DNA from: Flavobacteriia bacterium
Lineage (GTDB): Bacteria; Bacteroidota; Bacteroidia; Flavobacteriales; Schleiferiaceae
Reading direction: 5' to 3'
Length of the DNA stretch: 57,283 bases
Assembly (NCBI GenBank): GCA_013373425.1
Contig: JABXHW010000019.1
Location: forward strand, 1-57,283
Under the pieces are notes generated by a model. The model was given only the letters and a program-made list of their open reading frames with translations, was not told the origin of the DNA and did no database searches. This document shows positions 1 to 8,487 of the stretch, piece by piece. The position numbers and the translations under genes are program-made. Numbering within the stretch: the stretch's first letter is position 1; the number at the start of each line of letters is the position of its first letter.

Positions 1-28
1 GTACCCAGTACCCAGTACCCAGTACCCA
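1..28. repeat. Heptamer tandem repeat at the left end
   Basis: Four perfect copies of the 7-bp unit GTACCCA open the window. A looser remnant (cagtaccccagtaca) lies at 61-75. The unit is the reverse complement of the TACTGGG repeat that closes the window at 57210-57278, so the two ends carry the same repeat in inverted orientation. The array lies about 80 bp upstream of the first gene. Confidence 0.95.
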
Positions 29-110
29 TTCCGTGTTCCTTTCCCCCCATTTCGTGTAAACAGTACCCCAGTACATTCCCCATATTTGCCTAGCATATAA
101 GGTTGTTCCC

Positions 111-1226
111 ATGAAGAGATTTTGGAAGATTTTAAAACGGACGCTTCAGGTGGTGCTTGGAGTAATGGTGTTGTTGGTCGTTTCTGTGATTGTTTTTGTG
201 AATGTCGCTCCGCAAATTGGACAAGCGCCAGAAGGAGAAGACTTGGAGCGCATACGGAAGTCGCCACATTACGAGGAAGACGGTTTCGTGAATTTAATCG
301 AAACGCATCAAGCCGACTTTTGGAAGGCGATGAAAACGATGCCCGACATGTTCTTCCAGGCGAATCTAACGCCTACAGAATCTCTACCTGTTAAATATGA
401 TGAGGGAAACTCAGGTGCGGTTGACACGCTAACCTATGTGACTTGGTATGGGCATTCTGCTTTCCTGATTGAAATGGATGGATTGAAAGTGCTAATCGAT
501 CCGATGCTGGGAGATTTTGCTGCGCCAGTTTCCCTTGGGGCAAATCGATATCAGAACGATCAAGAGGTGCCTTTGGAGGATATTGAGGAAATAGACATCC
601 TCATTCTATCCCACGATCATTATGATCATCTGGATTACGCAACCATCCTAGCGTTAAGGCACAAAGTTGAACATTACTATACCGCTCTTGGTGTTGGCTC
701 GCACCTTAAAAGTTGGGGTATTGATGCGGCCAAGATCACTGAGCTCGATTGGTGGGAATCCGCGGATGAAGGAAGTATCAAGATTATTGCAGCTCCTTCT
801 CGTCATTTCTCGGGTAGGGGACTCACCGACAATTGTGCAACTCAATGGGCGAGTTGGATCATACGGGGCGAACATCAAAACTTGTATTTCAGCGGGGATG
901 GGGGCTATGCTGAACACTTTGTGGAAATCGGAGAAAAGTATGGTCCATTTGATTTCGCAATGATGGAGTGCGGACAATACAATGCGGCTTGGCCAGACAT
1001 ACACATGATGCCGGAAATGAGCGTCCAAGCGGGGATTGATGTCAAGGCCGACTTAATCATGCCCATTCATTGGGGAGCGTTCACATTGGGCGTACACGAA
1101 TGGACCGAGCCTGTAAATCGATTCACAGCAGAAGCGCAAAAGCTCGACGTGCCTGTCGTTCATCCTTACATAGGCGAACGGTTTGCAATCGGACAAGACT
1201 TTCCTCGAGAGAGGTGGTGGGAGTAG
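111..1226 (+). CDS. Membrane-anchored MBL-fold metallohydrolase (UlaG/NAPE-PLD-like)
   Basis: A 371-residue protein with one N-terminal transmembrane segment (about residues 10-32) followed by a metallo-beta-lactamase fold. The metal-binding HxHxDH motif is HDHYDH at residues 168-173. Further matches are the strand WYGHSAFLIE near 112 that opens the domain, a FSGDGG segment near 260 and a late MPIHWGAF near 318. This arrangement is typical of the UlaG / N-acyl-phosphatidylethanolamine phospholipase D branch, whose members hydrolyse phosphoesters or lactones. The substrate cannot be read from the sequence. The anchor suggests a catalytic domain on the outer face of the inner membrane. It stands alone, with a near-match -7 element (CATATTTG, 81-88) and a tandem repeat upstream. 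Confidence 0.85.
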   Translation: MKRFWKILKRTLQVVLGVMVLLVVSVIVFVNVAPQIGQAPEGEDLERIRKSPHYEEDGFVNLIETHQADFWKAMKTMPDMFFQANLTPTESLPVKYDEGNSGAVDTLTYVTWYGHSAFLIEMDGLKVLIDPMLGDFAAPVSLGANRYQNDQEVPLEDIEEIDILILSHDHYDHLDYATILALRHKVEHYYTALGVGSHLKSWGIDAAKITELDWWESADEGSIKIIAAPSRHFSGRGLTDNCATQWASWIIRGEHQNLYFSGDGGYAEHFVEIGEKYGPFDFAMMECGQYNAAWPDIHMMPEMSVQAGIDVKADLIMPIHWGAFTLGVHEWTEPVNRFTAEAQKLDVPVVHPYIGERFAIGQDFPRERWWE

Positions 1227-1234
1227 AATGATAA

Positions 1235-1260
1235 AGCCCCGAGGAACTATCCCCGAGGCT
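1235..1260. terminator. Weak hairpin between convergent genes
   Basis: AGCC at 1235-1238 pairs with GGCT at 1257-1260, with further interrupted pairing inside. The octamer CCCCGAGG also occurs twice as a direct repeat here. It lies between a plus-strand stop at 1226 and a minus-strand stop at 1327, so it could serve both genes. The T-runs are short, and this is a weak call. Confidence 0.35.
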
Positions 1261-1326
1261 CATCTTTCTCTGTCCGTAGAATTCAGCAATGGGTACTTAC
1301 ATCCCTACTTCCCTACTTCCCCACGT

Positions 1327-1740
1327 TTAACAATGCTCTTCAAAAGCACCTTTCAAGTTCTCTGCAATCATGTCTGCAGTTCGACCTTCAATGTGGTGAC
1401 GCTCAATCATGTGAACGAGTTCGCCATCTTTAAAGAGGGCCATTGATGGAGATGATGGAGGGAATGGAGCCATCAAAGTGCGCGCACGGTTGACGCCGTC
1501 GACGTCGTTACCCGCAAATGCAGTGATGAGGTTCCCTGGTTTTTTATCGCTGTCTGCCAACGCCATGCGTACTGCCGGACGAGCACTTCCTGCGGCACAA
1601 CCACAAACCGAGTTGATAACAACTAGGGTGGTTCCTGGCTTAGCGAGCTCTTGGTCTACTTCTGTAGCAGTGCGAGCCTCGTTAAATCCAACAGCAGTCA
1701 ATTCCTGACGCATAGGGGCTATGAGATCTTCTGGATACAT
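1327..1740 (-). CDS. BrxA/BrxB-family bacilliredoxin
   Basis: A 137-residue protein matching the bacilliredoxin (YphP/YqiW, DUF1094) family along its whole length. It has the CGC redox motif at residues 46-48 within NSVCGCAAGSARPA, and the later blocks PFPPSSPSMALF and HHIEGRTADMI. In Firmicutes these proteins remove bacillithiol from S-thiolated proteins. Many Bacteroidota make bacillithiol, so the same role is plausible here. The ATG at 1740 is preferred over a longer frame because family members start near this point (MYPEDLIAPMRQEL) and a perfect TAnnTTTG promoter element lies 17 nt upstream. Confidence 0.9.
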   Translation of the reverse strand: MYPEDLIAPMRQELTAVGFNEARTATEVDQELAKPGTTLVVINSVCGCAAGSARPAVRMALADSDKKPGNLITAFAGNDVDGVNRARTLMAPFPPSSPSMALFKDGELVHMIERHHIEGRTADMIAENLKGAFEEHC

Positions 1741-1757
1741 AGTCAAAAATGTTTGTG

Positions 1758-1765
1758 CAAAAATA
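1758..1765 (-). promoter_or_regulatory. Promoter -7 element of the bacilliredoxin gene
   Basis: On the minus strand this reads TATTTTTG, a perfect match to the Bacteroidota -7 consensus TAnnTTTG. A TTG is found 21 bp further upstream as a possible -33 element. The element lies inside the longer reading frame, which supports the ATG at 1740. Confidence 0.6.
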
Positions 1766-1896
1766 CAATGTTCTACCGCCAATAAACAAGCTAACCCAGT
1801 TTCAGTTCGCGCTCTAATTGATGAAATCTATATCGAGCTATTGACGTGATTTTCAAAATAATTTCAAGTTCATATGCTTGGTGTTGAGATAATTTA

Positions 1897-1904
1897 TATT
1901 TTTG
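1897..1904 (+). promoter_or_regulatory. Promoter -7 element of the tetR operon
   Basis: TATTTTTG is a perfect TAnnTTTG, with CTTG ending at 1880 as a possible -33 element (16-bp spacer). Transcription would start near 1911, about 17 nt before the TetR start codon. Confidence 0.6.
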
Positions 1905-1921
1905 ACTGACCGTTAAGTCAA
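1902..1921 (+). promoter_or_regulatory. Inverted-repeat operator overlapping the tetR promoter
   Basis: TTGACT (1902-1907) and AGTCAA (1916-1921) form a perfect 6-bp inverted repeat around 8 bp (GACCGTTA). It overlaps the end of the -7 element and the expected start site, the usual place for TetR-type autorepression. The binding protein is inferred to be the adjacent TetR regulator. Confidence 0.6.
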
Positions 1922-1927
1922 TATAAA

Positions 1928-2515
1928 ATGTCTCCAAGAACAAAAGCACAAAACGAAGAGATCCGACTTCAGAGTCGCAACCTCATTATTGATGCAGCTT
2001 TCGAGTTGTTCGCACAAATTGGGTTTGAAAAGGCGAGTATGGCGGCCATTGCTAAGGAGGCAGGAGTAAGCAAAGGGCTTATTTACCATCACTTTGAAAG
2101 CAAGGAAGAGGTGTTAAAAGCTGTATTCGACGGCTTGGTTGCCCGAACCCAAGACCTTTGGATGGCAGATTATGACAAGCTTTCACCACGTCAACTCCTA
2201 GCGTCAATTATCGATATCACCGTTCAATTTATGGAGGCCAATCCTGGTTGGGTTCGCCTCATTGTCCACTTGTCATTACAAGAAGATGTGATTGCGGGTT
2301 TATCCGATCACATCGACGCACTTCGACAAGGGAAGGCGATGCAAGTCAAGCCCATTTTTGAAGCCCTAGAGTACGAAGATCCCATTAAGGAGGCGTTCTT
2401 CTTCGGCGCCAAACTCGACGGTATCACATTAGGCTGGCTTTCTCTAGGCGAGGCTTACCCTATCGACGATATGATCCAAAAACTAAAAGAAGAATACCAA
2501 CTCAATGAAAACTAA
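1928..2515 (+). CDS. TetR/AcrR-family transcriptional regulator
   Basis: A 195-residue regulator. The N-terminal helix-turn-helix is clear: AAFELFAQIGFEKASMAAI, then IAKEAGVSKGLIYHHF near residues 38-55, then the SKEEVLKAV helix. The C-terminal ligand-binding half is divergent and its ligand is unknown. It is the first gene of an eight-gene operon, and its 3' end overlaps the next gene by 11 bp. A promoter with an inverted repeat lies directly upstream, so it probably represses its own operon until a ligand, perhaps a lipid or other envelope compound, releases it (inference). Confidence 0.93.
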   Translation: MSPRTKAQNEEIRLQSRNLIIDAAFELFAQIGFEKASMAAIAKEAGVSKGLIYHHFESKEEVLKAVFDGLVARTQDLWMADYDKLSPRQLLASIIDITVQFMEANPGWVRLIVHLSLQEDVIAGLSDHIDALRQGKAMQVKPIFEALEYEDPIKEAFFFGAKLDGITLGWLSLGEAYPIDDMIQKLKEEYQLNEN

Positions 2516-3257
2516 TTTGAAATACCAGATTCTCACGCTACTCATGTTTGCCGTGGGATTGGTGCAAGCACAAAGCGTGGAAGAGATCATTCGCAGGTCT
2601 GAACAGAACCTTCGGGGAGTTTCAAGCCATACCACAATGACTATTCGAATCGTGAGACCTACTTGGGAGCGAAGCATTTCGGCAGAGTCCTGGAGTGAAG
2701 GTTCAGATTATAGCATGATTCTCATACACGAACCTGCGCGCGACAGAGGTACTGTATTTCTGAAACGTGAACAGGAGATGTGGAACTATGTCCCTACCAT
2801 CAACCGCTCAGTGAAAATGCCCCCAAGCATGATGTCGCAATCCTGGATGGGCTCAGACTTTAACAACGATGATTTAGTTCGGGAGTCTTCAATGATTACC
2901 GATTACACTCACACGCTCCTGGGACGTGAGACGATTCGCGGTCAAGAATGTTATGTGATTGAAAGTATTCCGCACGACGATGCACCAGTGGTCTGGGGCA
3001 AGCTCAAAAGCTATATTACTACTTCCGACTACCTACAGTGGAAAGTTGAATTCTATGACGAAGACGACCTGGTTGTTCAAACCATGGAAGGCTTCAATCC
3101 ACAGCAGTTTGATGGACGTACACTTCCAGCAAAAATGAGAATGACACCTTCCGATGTGGATGGAGAATTCACAGAGATGACCTACGAATCTCTCGAATTT
3201 GGGGTTGACTTTCAGAATAACTTCTTCACCGTACAGAATATGCGCCGCTTGCGCTAA
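2505..3257 (+). CDS. LolA-like outer membrane lipoprotein-sorting protein
   Basis: A 250-residue periplasmic protein with a signal peptide ending near VQAQS (residues 19-24). The remainder resembles the LolA-like 'outer membrane lipoprotein-sorting protein' family (Pfam LolA_like, COG2834): RSEQNLRGVSSHTTMTIRIV at the start of the mature protein, LKREQEMWNYVPTINRSVKMP, and MMSQSWMGSDFNNDDLVRES. These proteins form a curved sheet that holds acyl chains and carries lipids or lipoproteins across the periplasm. It overlaps tetR by 11 bp and is followed 11 bp later by a permease, so the carrier is probably dedicated to this ABC transporter. It is not the housekeeping LolA. Confidence 0.85.
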   Translation: MKTNLKYQILTLLMFAVGLVQAQSVEEIIRRSEQNLRGVSSHTTMTIRIVRPTWERSISAESWSEGSDYSMILIHEPARDRGTVFLKREQEMWNYVPTINRSVKMPPSMMSQSWMGSDFNNDDLVRESSMITDYTHTLLGRETIRGQECYVIESIPHDDAPVVWGKLKSYITTSDYLQWKVEFYDEDDLVVQTMEGFNPQQFDGRTLPAKMRMTPSDVDGEFTEMTYESLEFGVDFQNNFFTVQNMRRLR

Positions 3258-3268
3258 TCCATCACGCT

Positions 3269-4483
3269 ATGTTACAATTGAGATTAGCTTGGAGAAACCT
3301 TTGGAGGAATAGGAGACGGACCTTCATCACCATCGCCGCAGTTTTCTTCGCCGGATTCTCCATCATCAGTATGCGCTCACTGCAGACGGGTGCCTATGGC
3401 AGTATGGTCCGCACAATGGTAGGCTCACATACAGGCTTCATTCAAGTTCATCAGAAGGGATATTGGGACGAGAAGTTCATCGACAACAGCTTCGAAGAAC
3501 GTCCAGAGCTCCGAGAGGAAATGAGTTCCGTACCGGGAGTAATGGGCGTATCCCCTCGATTAACCAGTCATTCTTTGATTGCTTTTGAGGATAGATCTAG
3601 ACCCGCGATGGTGGACGGGATTGATGCGGAATACGAAGCTCAACTCGACATCGAATCAAATTTGATAGCTGGTGATTCTAAACCCGGAGATGGTGTTCTC
3701 ATCGGACAAGGAATGGCCAAGTTTCTGAATGTCGAAGTTGGAGATTCAGTGGTTTTTCTGGGTTCCGGATATCACGGAATGAGCGCAAATGCGCTTCTAC
3801 CCGTGCGTGGAGTCGTTCGATTCACGAGTCCTGTTCTCAACGACAACACGGCTTTCATAGATCTTCGAATGGCCCAGTATGTCTTTGCAGCACCGGGCAT
3901 GCTAACAGCCTATGCTATCAATACAGATCCTAATGCAGATTTGGATGCTGTACTAGCAGATGTGACTCAAGTGGTGCAAGACACCAGTGGCTACGAAGTG
4001 ATGGGTTGGCACGAAATGATGCCTGAACTTGTCCAGTCCATTGAAGCCGACTCTGCAGGTGGAATATTGATGGCGGGAATACTCTACATCGTAATCAGCT
4101 TTAGTCTACTTGGAACGTTCATAATGCTCGCAGCAGAACGCAAACGCGAATACGGAATGTTGATTGGTTTGGGTATGCGTCGCGGTCAGTTGATGAGGGT
4201 GGCCTTTATTGAAGCCTCTGCTATGGCGATTATGGGCGCAGCTCTAGCTGTTGTCATTACTCGCCCGCTGACGCTCTACTATTATTACAACCCCATCCAG
4301 TTTACTGGGCAAGCGATGGAAGCCCTTCGAGAAATGGGGATGGAACCGGTGATGCCGGCGAGTATTGATTGGTCGATTCCGCTTACTCACGGCTCGATTC
4401 TGATCTTCCTCACCTTGACCATCTCGTTGTATGCGATGATTTCAATTAAGCGGATTCAACCTGTAAATGCCATGCGTAGTTAA
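3269..4483 (+). CDS. FtsX/MacB-type ABC transporter permease (first subunit)
   Basis: A 404-residue permease with the typical four-helix layout. The first transmembrane segment (about residues 18-38) follows the LRLAWRNLWRNRRRT start. A MacB-like periplasmic domain spans about residues 40-265, then three transmembrane segments complete the protein, with the ERKREYGMLIGLGMRR cytoplasmic loop between the second and third. The LolC/LolE branch has this architecture and extracts lipidated substrates from the inner membrane instead of pumping solutes through a channel. Lying next to a LolA-like carrier, it is inferred to hand a lipid-type substrate to that protein. Confidence 0.9.
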   Translation: MLQLRLAWRNLWRNRRRTFITIAAVFFAGFSIISMRSLQTGAYGSMVRTMVGSHTGFIQVHQKGYWDEKFIDNSFEERPELREEMSSVPGVMGVSPRLTSHSLIAFEDRSRPAMVDGIDAEYEAQLDIESNLIAGDSKPGDGVLIGQGMAKFLNVEVGDSVVFLGSGYHGMSANALLPVRGVVRFTSPVLNDNTAFIDLRMAQYVFAAPGMLTAYAINTDPNADLDAVLADVTQVVQDTSGYEVMGWHEMMPELVQSIEADSAGGILMAGILYIVISFSLLGTFIMLAAERKREYGMLIGLGMRRGQLMRVAFIEASAMAIMGAALAVVITRPLTLYYYYNPIQFTGQAMEALREMGMEPVMPASIDWSIPLTHGSILIFLTLTISLYAMISIKRIQPVNAMRS

Positions 4484-4493
4484 TCTCTGGATT

Positions 4494-5729
4494 ATGAAAA
4501 CACTTCAAATACTTCTGGTCATCGCTTGGAGAAATCTATGGCGAAGTAAAGTGCGAAGTCTGGTTGTCATTGCGGCGATGGCGATGGGCATTTGGGCTGC
4601 AATTTTCCTTAGTGGCTTTAGCATCGGCATGAATGAACAGCGCACGAATTCGGCCCTGAGCACCTACCTGGGCTATGCTCAAATCCACGGAGAGGGGTGG
4701 TCAGATGAACCCACCGTCGGACTGCTAATTCCCAATATTGAGGAGGTCGTTCAAGCCGGGGAAGAAGCTCCTGGTTATGTCGCGCACTCAGCTAGATTGG
4801 TACAGATGGGCTCTGCGAATTCCAGCAGAGGAAGCGTCGGTGTCCGTATCCAAGGTATTGACCCGGCTGAGGACACATTGGTGTATGACATTCACACACG
4901 CCTTGTTGAAGGTGAATACCTCCCGGAATTCCGACGTGTACCCAAGGTTTTTGTAGGCGAGGCCATGGCGGAAGAACTACACCTTGAGGTAGGGAGTTCC
5001 TTCACGTTGAGGTATCAATCTGTCGATGGCGGCTTCATGGAAGATCGCTGTAAAGTAGGTGGGACCTTTAGAACGGTTTCCTCTGCCTTCGATAAAATGA
5101 ACGTGTTCATCCCGAAAGAGTATTTGGCCGATAAGATGGGCATTAGCACTAGCGAAGCGCATGAAATCGTATACCGAACGACGAGCAAAGAAGCGGCGGT
5201 TACCTGGGCTGAAGGGTTGAATGGACGACTTGAGGGCGTTGAGGTGGAATCATGGAAAGAGGTATCACCTGAACTTGGCTACGCCGATGATATGATGGCA
5301 ACAAGCTTATACATCTTCGTTGGAATCATCGTATTTGCCATTACGTTCGGAATTCTAAATACCATGTTGATGGCCATTCTCGAAAGAAAGAGAGAATTGG
5401 GCATGTTGATGGCAGTTGGAATGAATAAGTCGAGAACATTCTTCATGGTGGTTCTCGAGACTATTTTCCTTGGATGCGTTGGCGCCCCTCTTGGAATCGC
5501 CATTGGTCATATTACGCTCCTAGTATCTTCGAAAAGTGGTTTCGATTTGAGTGCGGTGGGTGAAGGCCTCAACGCCTATGGGATGGATGCTGTGGTTTAT
5601 CCAGCGACCGTTCCAGATTACTATATCGGAATTTCGGTAATGGTGGTGAGCATGACCTTGCTAGCATCTTTGTACCCTGCCTACAAAGCTCTAAAGTTGA
5701 ATCCTGTTGAAGCCATAAGAAGCGCATGA
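4494..5729 (+). CDS. FtsX/MacB-type ABC transporter permease (second subunit)
   Basis: A 411-residue paralogue of the preceding permease with the same layout: the start LLVIAWRNLWRSKVRSL, an N-terminal helix, a large periplasmic domain, and three C-terminal helices with the loop ERKRELGMLMAVGMNKSR. The pair probably forms a heterodimer as LolC and LolE do. The ATG at 4494 is chosen because the sequence from MKTLQILLVIAWRNLW matches the paralogue's start; a longer frame would overlap the first permease. Its stop overlaps the next start by 4 bp. Confidence 0.9.
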   Translation: MKTLQILLVIAWRNLWRSKVRSLVVIAAMAMGIWAAIFLSGFSIGMNEQRTNSALSTYLGYAQIHGEGWSDEPTVGLLIPNIEEVVQAGEEAPGYVAHSARLVQMGSANSSRGSVGVRIQGIDPAEDTLVYDIHTRLVEGEYLPEFRRVPKVFVGEAMAEELHLEVGSSFTLRYQSVDGGFMEDRCKVGGTFRTVSSAFDKMNVFIPKEYLADKMGISTSEAHEIVYRTTSKEAAVTWAEGLNGRLEGVEVESWKEVSPELGYADDMMATSLYIFVGIIVFAITFGILNTMLMAILERKRELGMLMAVGMNKSRTFFMVVLETIFLGCVGAPLGIAIGHITLLVSSKSGFDLSAVGEGLNAYGMDAVVYPATVPDYYIGISVMVVSMTLLASLYPAYKALKLNPVEAIRSA

Positions 5730-6742
5730 AGAAGAAGATTTTCTACTTATTCTGTTCGCTCAGTTTGATGTCTCAAGCTCAACGTGAGAACATCGTGAGT
5801 TTTAGGGATAACCTAGTACTTACCTCTGTGCTCAATACGAAGAGTGAAGGATTTGAGTTCACCAACTCTCTAGATCAAACGATGGAGTATAGCACTGCGC
5901 CTATTACCGGCGTGGGATTGGGAGTCGATTATAAGTGGTTTACGTTCGAGTATTCAAAGCGACTCAAATCTGCCTCCGATGATGGCCTATACGGACATAC
6001 TGAGAATTTCGGAATCGGCTTTGGTTTCACCATGCCTAAGTGGTATTTCAGGAATTTCTTGGAGCAGTATTCGGGATACCATCTCACGAATCCAGATTTC
6101 ATTCGATTTGGCTACTTGGACAGTGCAGGGATGTATCCATACCGCCCTGATATTACTACTGTACGCTACTACGCCTCTTTTAACTGGGTATTCAATAGCG
6201 ACAATTACTCTTCAATGGCTAGTCTCTGGCAACTGGAACGACAAGAGAAGAGTGCAGGATCTTTCATCCTCGGAGCAACGTTCGGCAGAAGTGTGCTTTT
6301 TGGCGATAGCACTTTTGTTCCGTTCCCTCAGAGAGAGAACTTCCCAGACATTCAGGACATCAATGCGATGACAGCCTCCACGTTCACGGTCAATACAGGG
6401 TATCAGTACACCTTCGTGTTGAGCAATAGTAAGAAGTGGTTCCTTCATCTTGGAATCAATCCCGGATTGGGCTTAGGCTATGGTTCCGCTTACGAGAACG
6501 TCAATGATAACTTCATCGAGTATCCAACGCGTCTGGCCTTTTCGAATGAGGGTCGATTTATCGTTGGCTACAACGGCGACAAGTGGTACTTCGGGTACAC
6601 GGCCATCAACTACTTGACGGTGGACGCGAGCAGCAATGCCAATCCACTTTCCAATTTCAATAATTATAACAGACTCTATTTGGGGTATCGATTTACGTTG
6701 CCGAGAAAAGTGTCTGAATCACTAGAAATAATCGGATTATGA
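5726..6742 (+). CDS. DUF4421-like outer-membrane beta-barrel protein (copy 1)
   Basis: A 338-residue secreted protein with a signal peptide ending near SQAQ (residues 16-19) and alternating aromatic strands typical of an outer-membrane barrel, ending in YRFTLPRKVSESLEIIGL. The pattern (GVGLGVDYKWFTF, FLEQYSGYHLTNPD, RQEKSAGSFILG, NTGYQYTFVL) resembles the Bacteroidota family DUF4421, for which I know no assigned function. The gene at 7462 is a clear paralogue with the same length and the same landmark motifs. Four-base overlaps with the permease upstream and the ATPase downstream indicate translational coupling, so this barrel is probably a working part of the transporter. Confidence 0.78.
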   Translation: MKKKIFYLFCSLSLMSQAQRENIVSFRDNLVLTSVLNTKSEGFEFTNSLDQTMEYSTAPITGVGLGVDYKWFTFEYSKRLKSASDDGLYGHTENFGIGFGFTMPKWYFRNFLEQYSGYHLTNPDFIRFGYLDSAGMYPYRPDITTVRYYASFNWVFNSDNYSSMASLWQLERQEKSAGSFILGATFGRSVLFGDSTFVPFPQRENFPDIQDINAMTASTFTVNTGYQYTFVLSNSKKWFLHLGINPGLGLGYGSAYENVNDNFIEYPTRLAFSNEGRFIVGYNGDKWYFGYTAINYLTVDASSNANPLSNFNNYNRLYLGYRFTLPRKVSESLEIIGL

Positions 6743-7434
6743 CAACCAAATCCAACTTAGTTGAGGTGGTAAACCTCTACAAAACGTACAGCGCTGGCGA
6801 CCTTGAGGTTCACGCTGTAGATGGCATCAACCTAAGCATTGGTGAAGGTGAATTCACCGCGATAGTGGGCCCGTCTGGTTGCGGAAAAACCACTTTGCTC
6901 AATATGATTGGCGGATTGGACAGACCCACATCTGGAGAAGTGAATATCGATGGTACTCCTTTGAGCAGCTTAAGTGAAAGCAAGCTAATTGACTTTCGAT
7001 TGAAGAAAATCGGTTTTGTGTTTCAAGCATACAACCTTCTTCCTGTGCTCACCGCGGAAGAGAACACTTCTTTCATCATGCAGCTGCAAGGGAAGTCCAA
7101 AGAAGAAAGACGTGCTCGTTCACATCAATTGCTCAAGAACGTAGGACTTGAAGGGCGAGAAAAGAACAAGCCCACGCAACTGTCCGGTGGTCAGCAGCAG
7201 CGAGTAGCGGTTGCGAGAGCTCTTGCTTCCCGACCTAGCTTCGTCTTGGCGGATGAACCCACGGCCAATCTCGATAGCCATTCAACTTCAAACTTGCTCG
7301 ATATCATGGCTCGTTTGAATGAGGAGGAAAATATAACCTTCGTATTCGCAACTCATGACCAAAGAGTGATTGATAAGGCCAAAAGAGTAATTACTTTAGA
7401 GGACGGAAAGGTCTTGAGCGACGAAAGAAGATAA
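6739..7434 (+). CDS. ABC transporter ATP-binding protein (LolD/MacB type)
   Basis: A 231-residue ATPase with all expected motifs: Walker A GPSGCGKTT (residues 44-52), the Q-loop in FVFQAYNLLP, signature LSGGQQQRVAVARAL, Walker B FVLADEPTANLD, and the H-loop in FATHD. The sequence belongs to the LolD/MacB/FtsE group that pairs with FtsX-type permeases. It is probably the energy source for the two permeases encoded upstream. It lies between the two DUF4421-like genes and overlaps the first by 4 bp. Confidence 0.95.
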   Translation: MTTKSNLVEVVNLYKTYSAGDLEVHAVDGINLSIGEGEFTAIVGPSGCGKTTLLNMIGGLDRPTSGEVNIDGTPLSSLSESKLIDFRLKKIGFVFQAYNLLPVLTAEENTSFIMQLQGKSKEERRARSHQLLKNVGLEGREKNKPTQLSGGQQQRVAVARALASRPSFVLADEPTANLDSHSTSNLLDIMARLNEEENITFVFATHDQRVIDKAKRVITLEDGKVLSDERR

Positions 7435-7461
7435 GAATCCCAAAATCGAAGCACCCAAACC

Positions 7462-8478
7462 GTGTCCATTCGACTAACTGTATGGCTGATGTTTTTCTTG
7501 TTGAGCGGAACTGCTTTCGCACAACAAGACACTACCTATATCCGTGATTTCCGACAGTATGCCAACCTGAGTTTAGCGCTCGAAAGAAAGGATAACAACA
7601 TTGCGATTTTCGGTAGAAGAGGTGACAATTTGAATCTTTCTACGAACAATGGCTATCCTACCTATGGCGTCAAATTCAGCTACAAGTGGCTGAACGTGTG
7701 GGCGACGACCAATGTTGGTCCGGCCACTTTTTCCGATCCAATCGCAGGAGAAACCGACAACTTTGGATTGGCGCTGGGCTACACTGGTGATCATTGGTGG
7801 GTTCGCGGATTCTACGAGCAGTATCGCGGCTACTTCATTAACAACCCGGAGTCATTCAATGAGAATTGGTTTGATAACAACACCAGTTACCCACTCTTGC
7901 CAGATCTGAGATCGAGAACGCTCTACGGTAACGCCTACTACGGCTTCAACGAGGAAACCTACTCCCACCGCGCGATGCTGTGGCAGAGTCAGGAGCAAAT
8001 TAAGTCGGCAGGAAGCTGGTTGATAGGTTTTTCGGCCGGATATGATCATATTTTCTCAGATACTACCATCGTTCCCTCGCAAGCAGTGGTTGACTACTAT
8101 GAAATCAGAGATGTAACGGGGTATGAAACCGGAAATGCCGCAGTCAATGTGGGATACACACAAACTTGGGTGCTCTTTGATCGTTGGTCTATCGGATTGA
8201 TGATGGCACCTGGTGTTGCGCTAACCTATGGAGTGGTAGAAGAGATTGATGGAAGCAACCGTGGCCTCGATTTAGAGCTTGCTGGAATGGCTGAAGCGCG
8301 AATGCTCTTGTCGTACCATCACGATCGTTGGTTCGGAGGACTTGCGGCGAACACCTACTTGTTGACGAAGCCCATTCAGGGCGACTTCTTCAATAATATG
8401 CACACCTACATCCGCTTTAATGTCGGGTATCGATTTGATATGCCCGACAGTAAGTTTTTGAGTCGTATCGGACTTTGA
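7462..8478 (+). CDS. DUF4421-like outer-membrane beta-barrel protein (copy 2)
   Basis: A 338-residue paralogue of the product encoded at 5726, equal in length and sharing landmarks: YKWLNVW, ETDNFGLALGY, FYEQYRGYFINNPE, the QIKSAGSWLIGF segment, VNVGYTQTWVLF and a terminal YRFDMPDSKFLSRIGL. Translation appears to start at GTG (7462), which gives a good signal peptide ending TAFAQ. An internal ATG 12 codons later would cut into it. It follows the ATPase by 27 bp and precedes the porin by 9 bp. The two copies may form a hetero-oligomer or handle different ligands (inference). Confidence 0.75.
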   Translation: MSIRLTVWLMFFLLSGTAFAQQDTTYIRDFRQYANLSLALERKDNNIAIFGRRGDNLNLSTNNGYPTYGVKFSYKWLNVWATTNVGPATFSDPIAGETDNFGLALGYTGDHWWVRGFYEQYRGYFINNPESFNENWFDNNTSYPLLPDLRSRTLYGNAYYGFNEETYSHRAMLWQSQEQIKSAGSWLIGFSAGYDHIFSDTTIVPSQAVVDYYEIRDVTGYETGNAAVNVGYTQTWVLFDRWSIGLMMAPGVALTYGVVEEIDGSNRGLDLELAGMAEARMLLSYHHDRWFGGLAANTYLLTKPIQGDFFNNMHTYIRFNVGYRFDMPDSKFLSRIGL

Positions 8479-8487
8479 TTCCAACGC

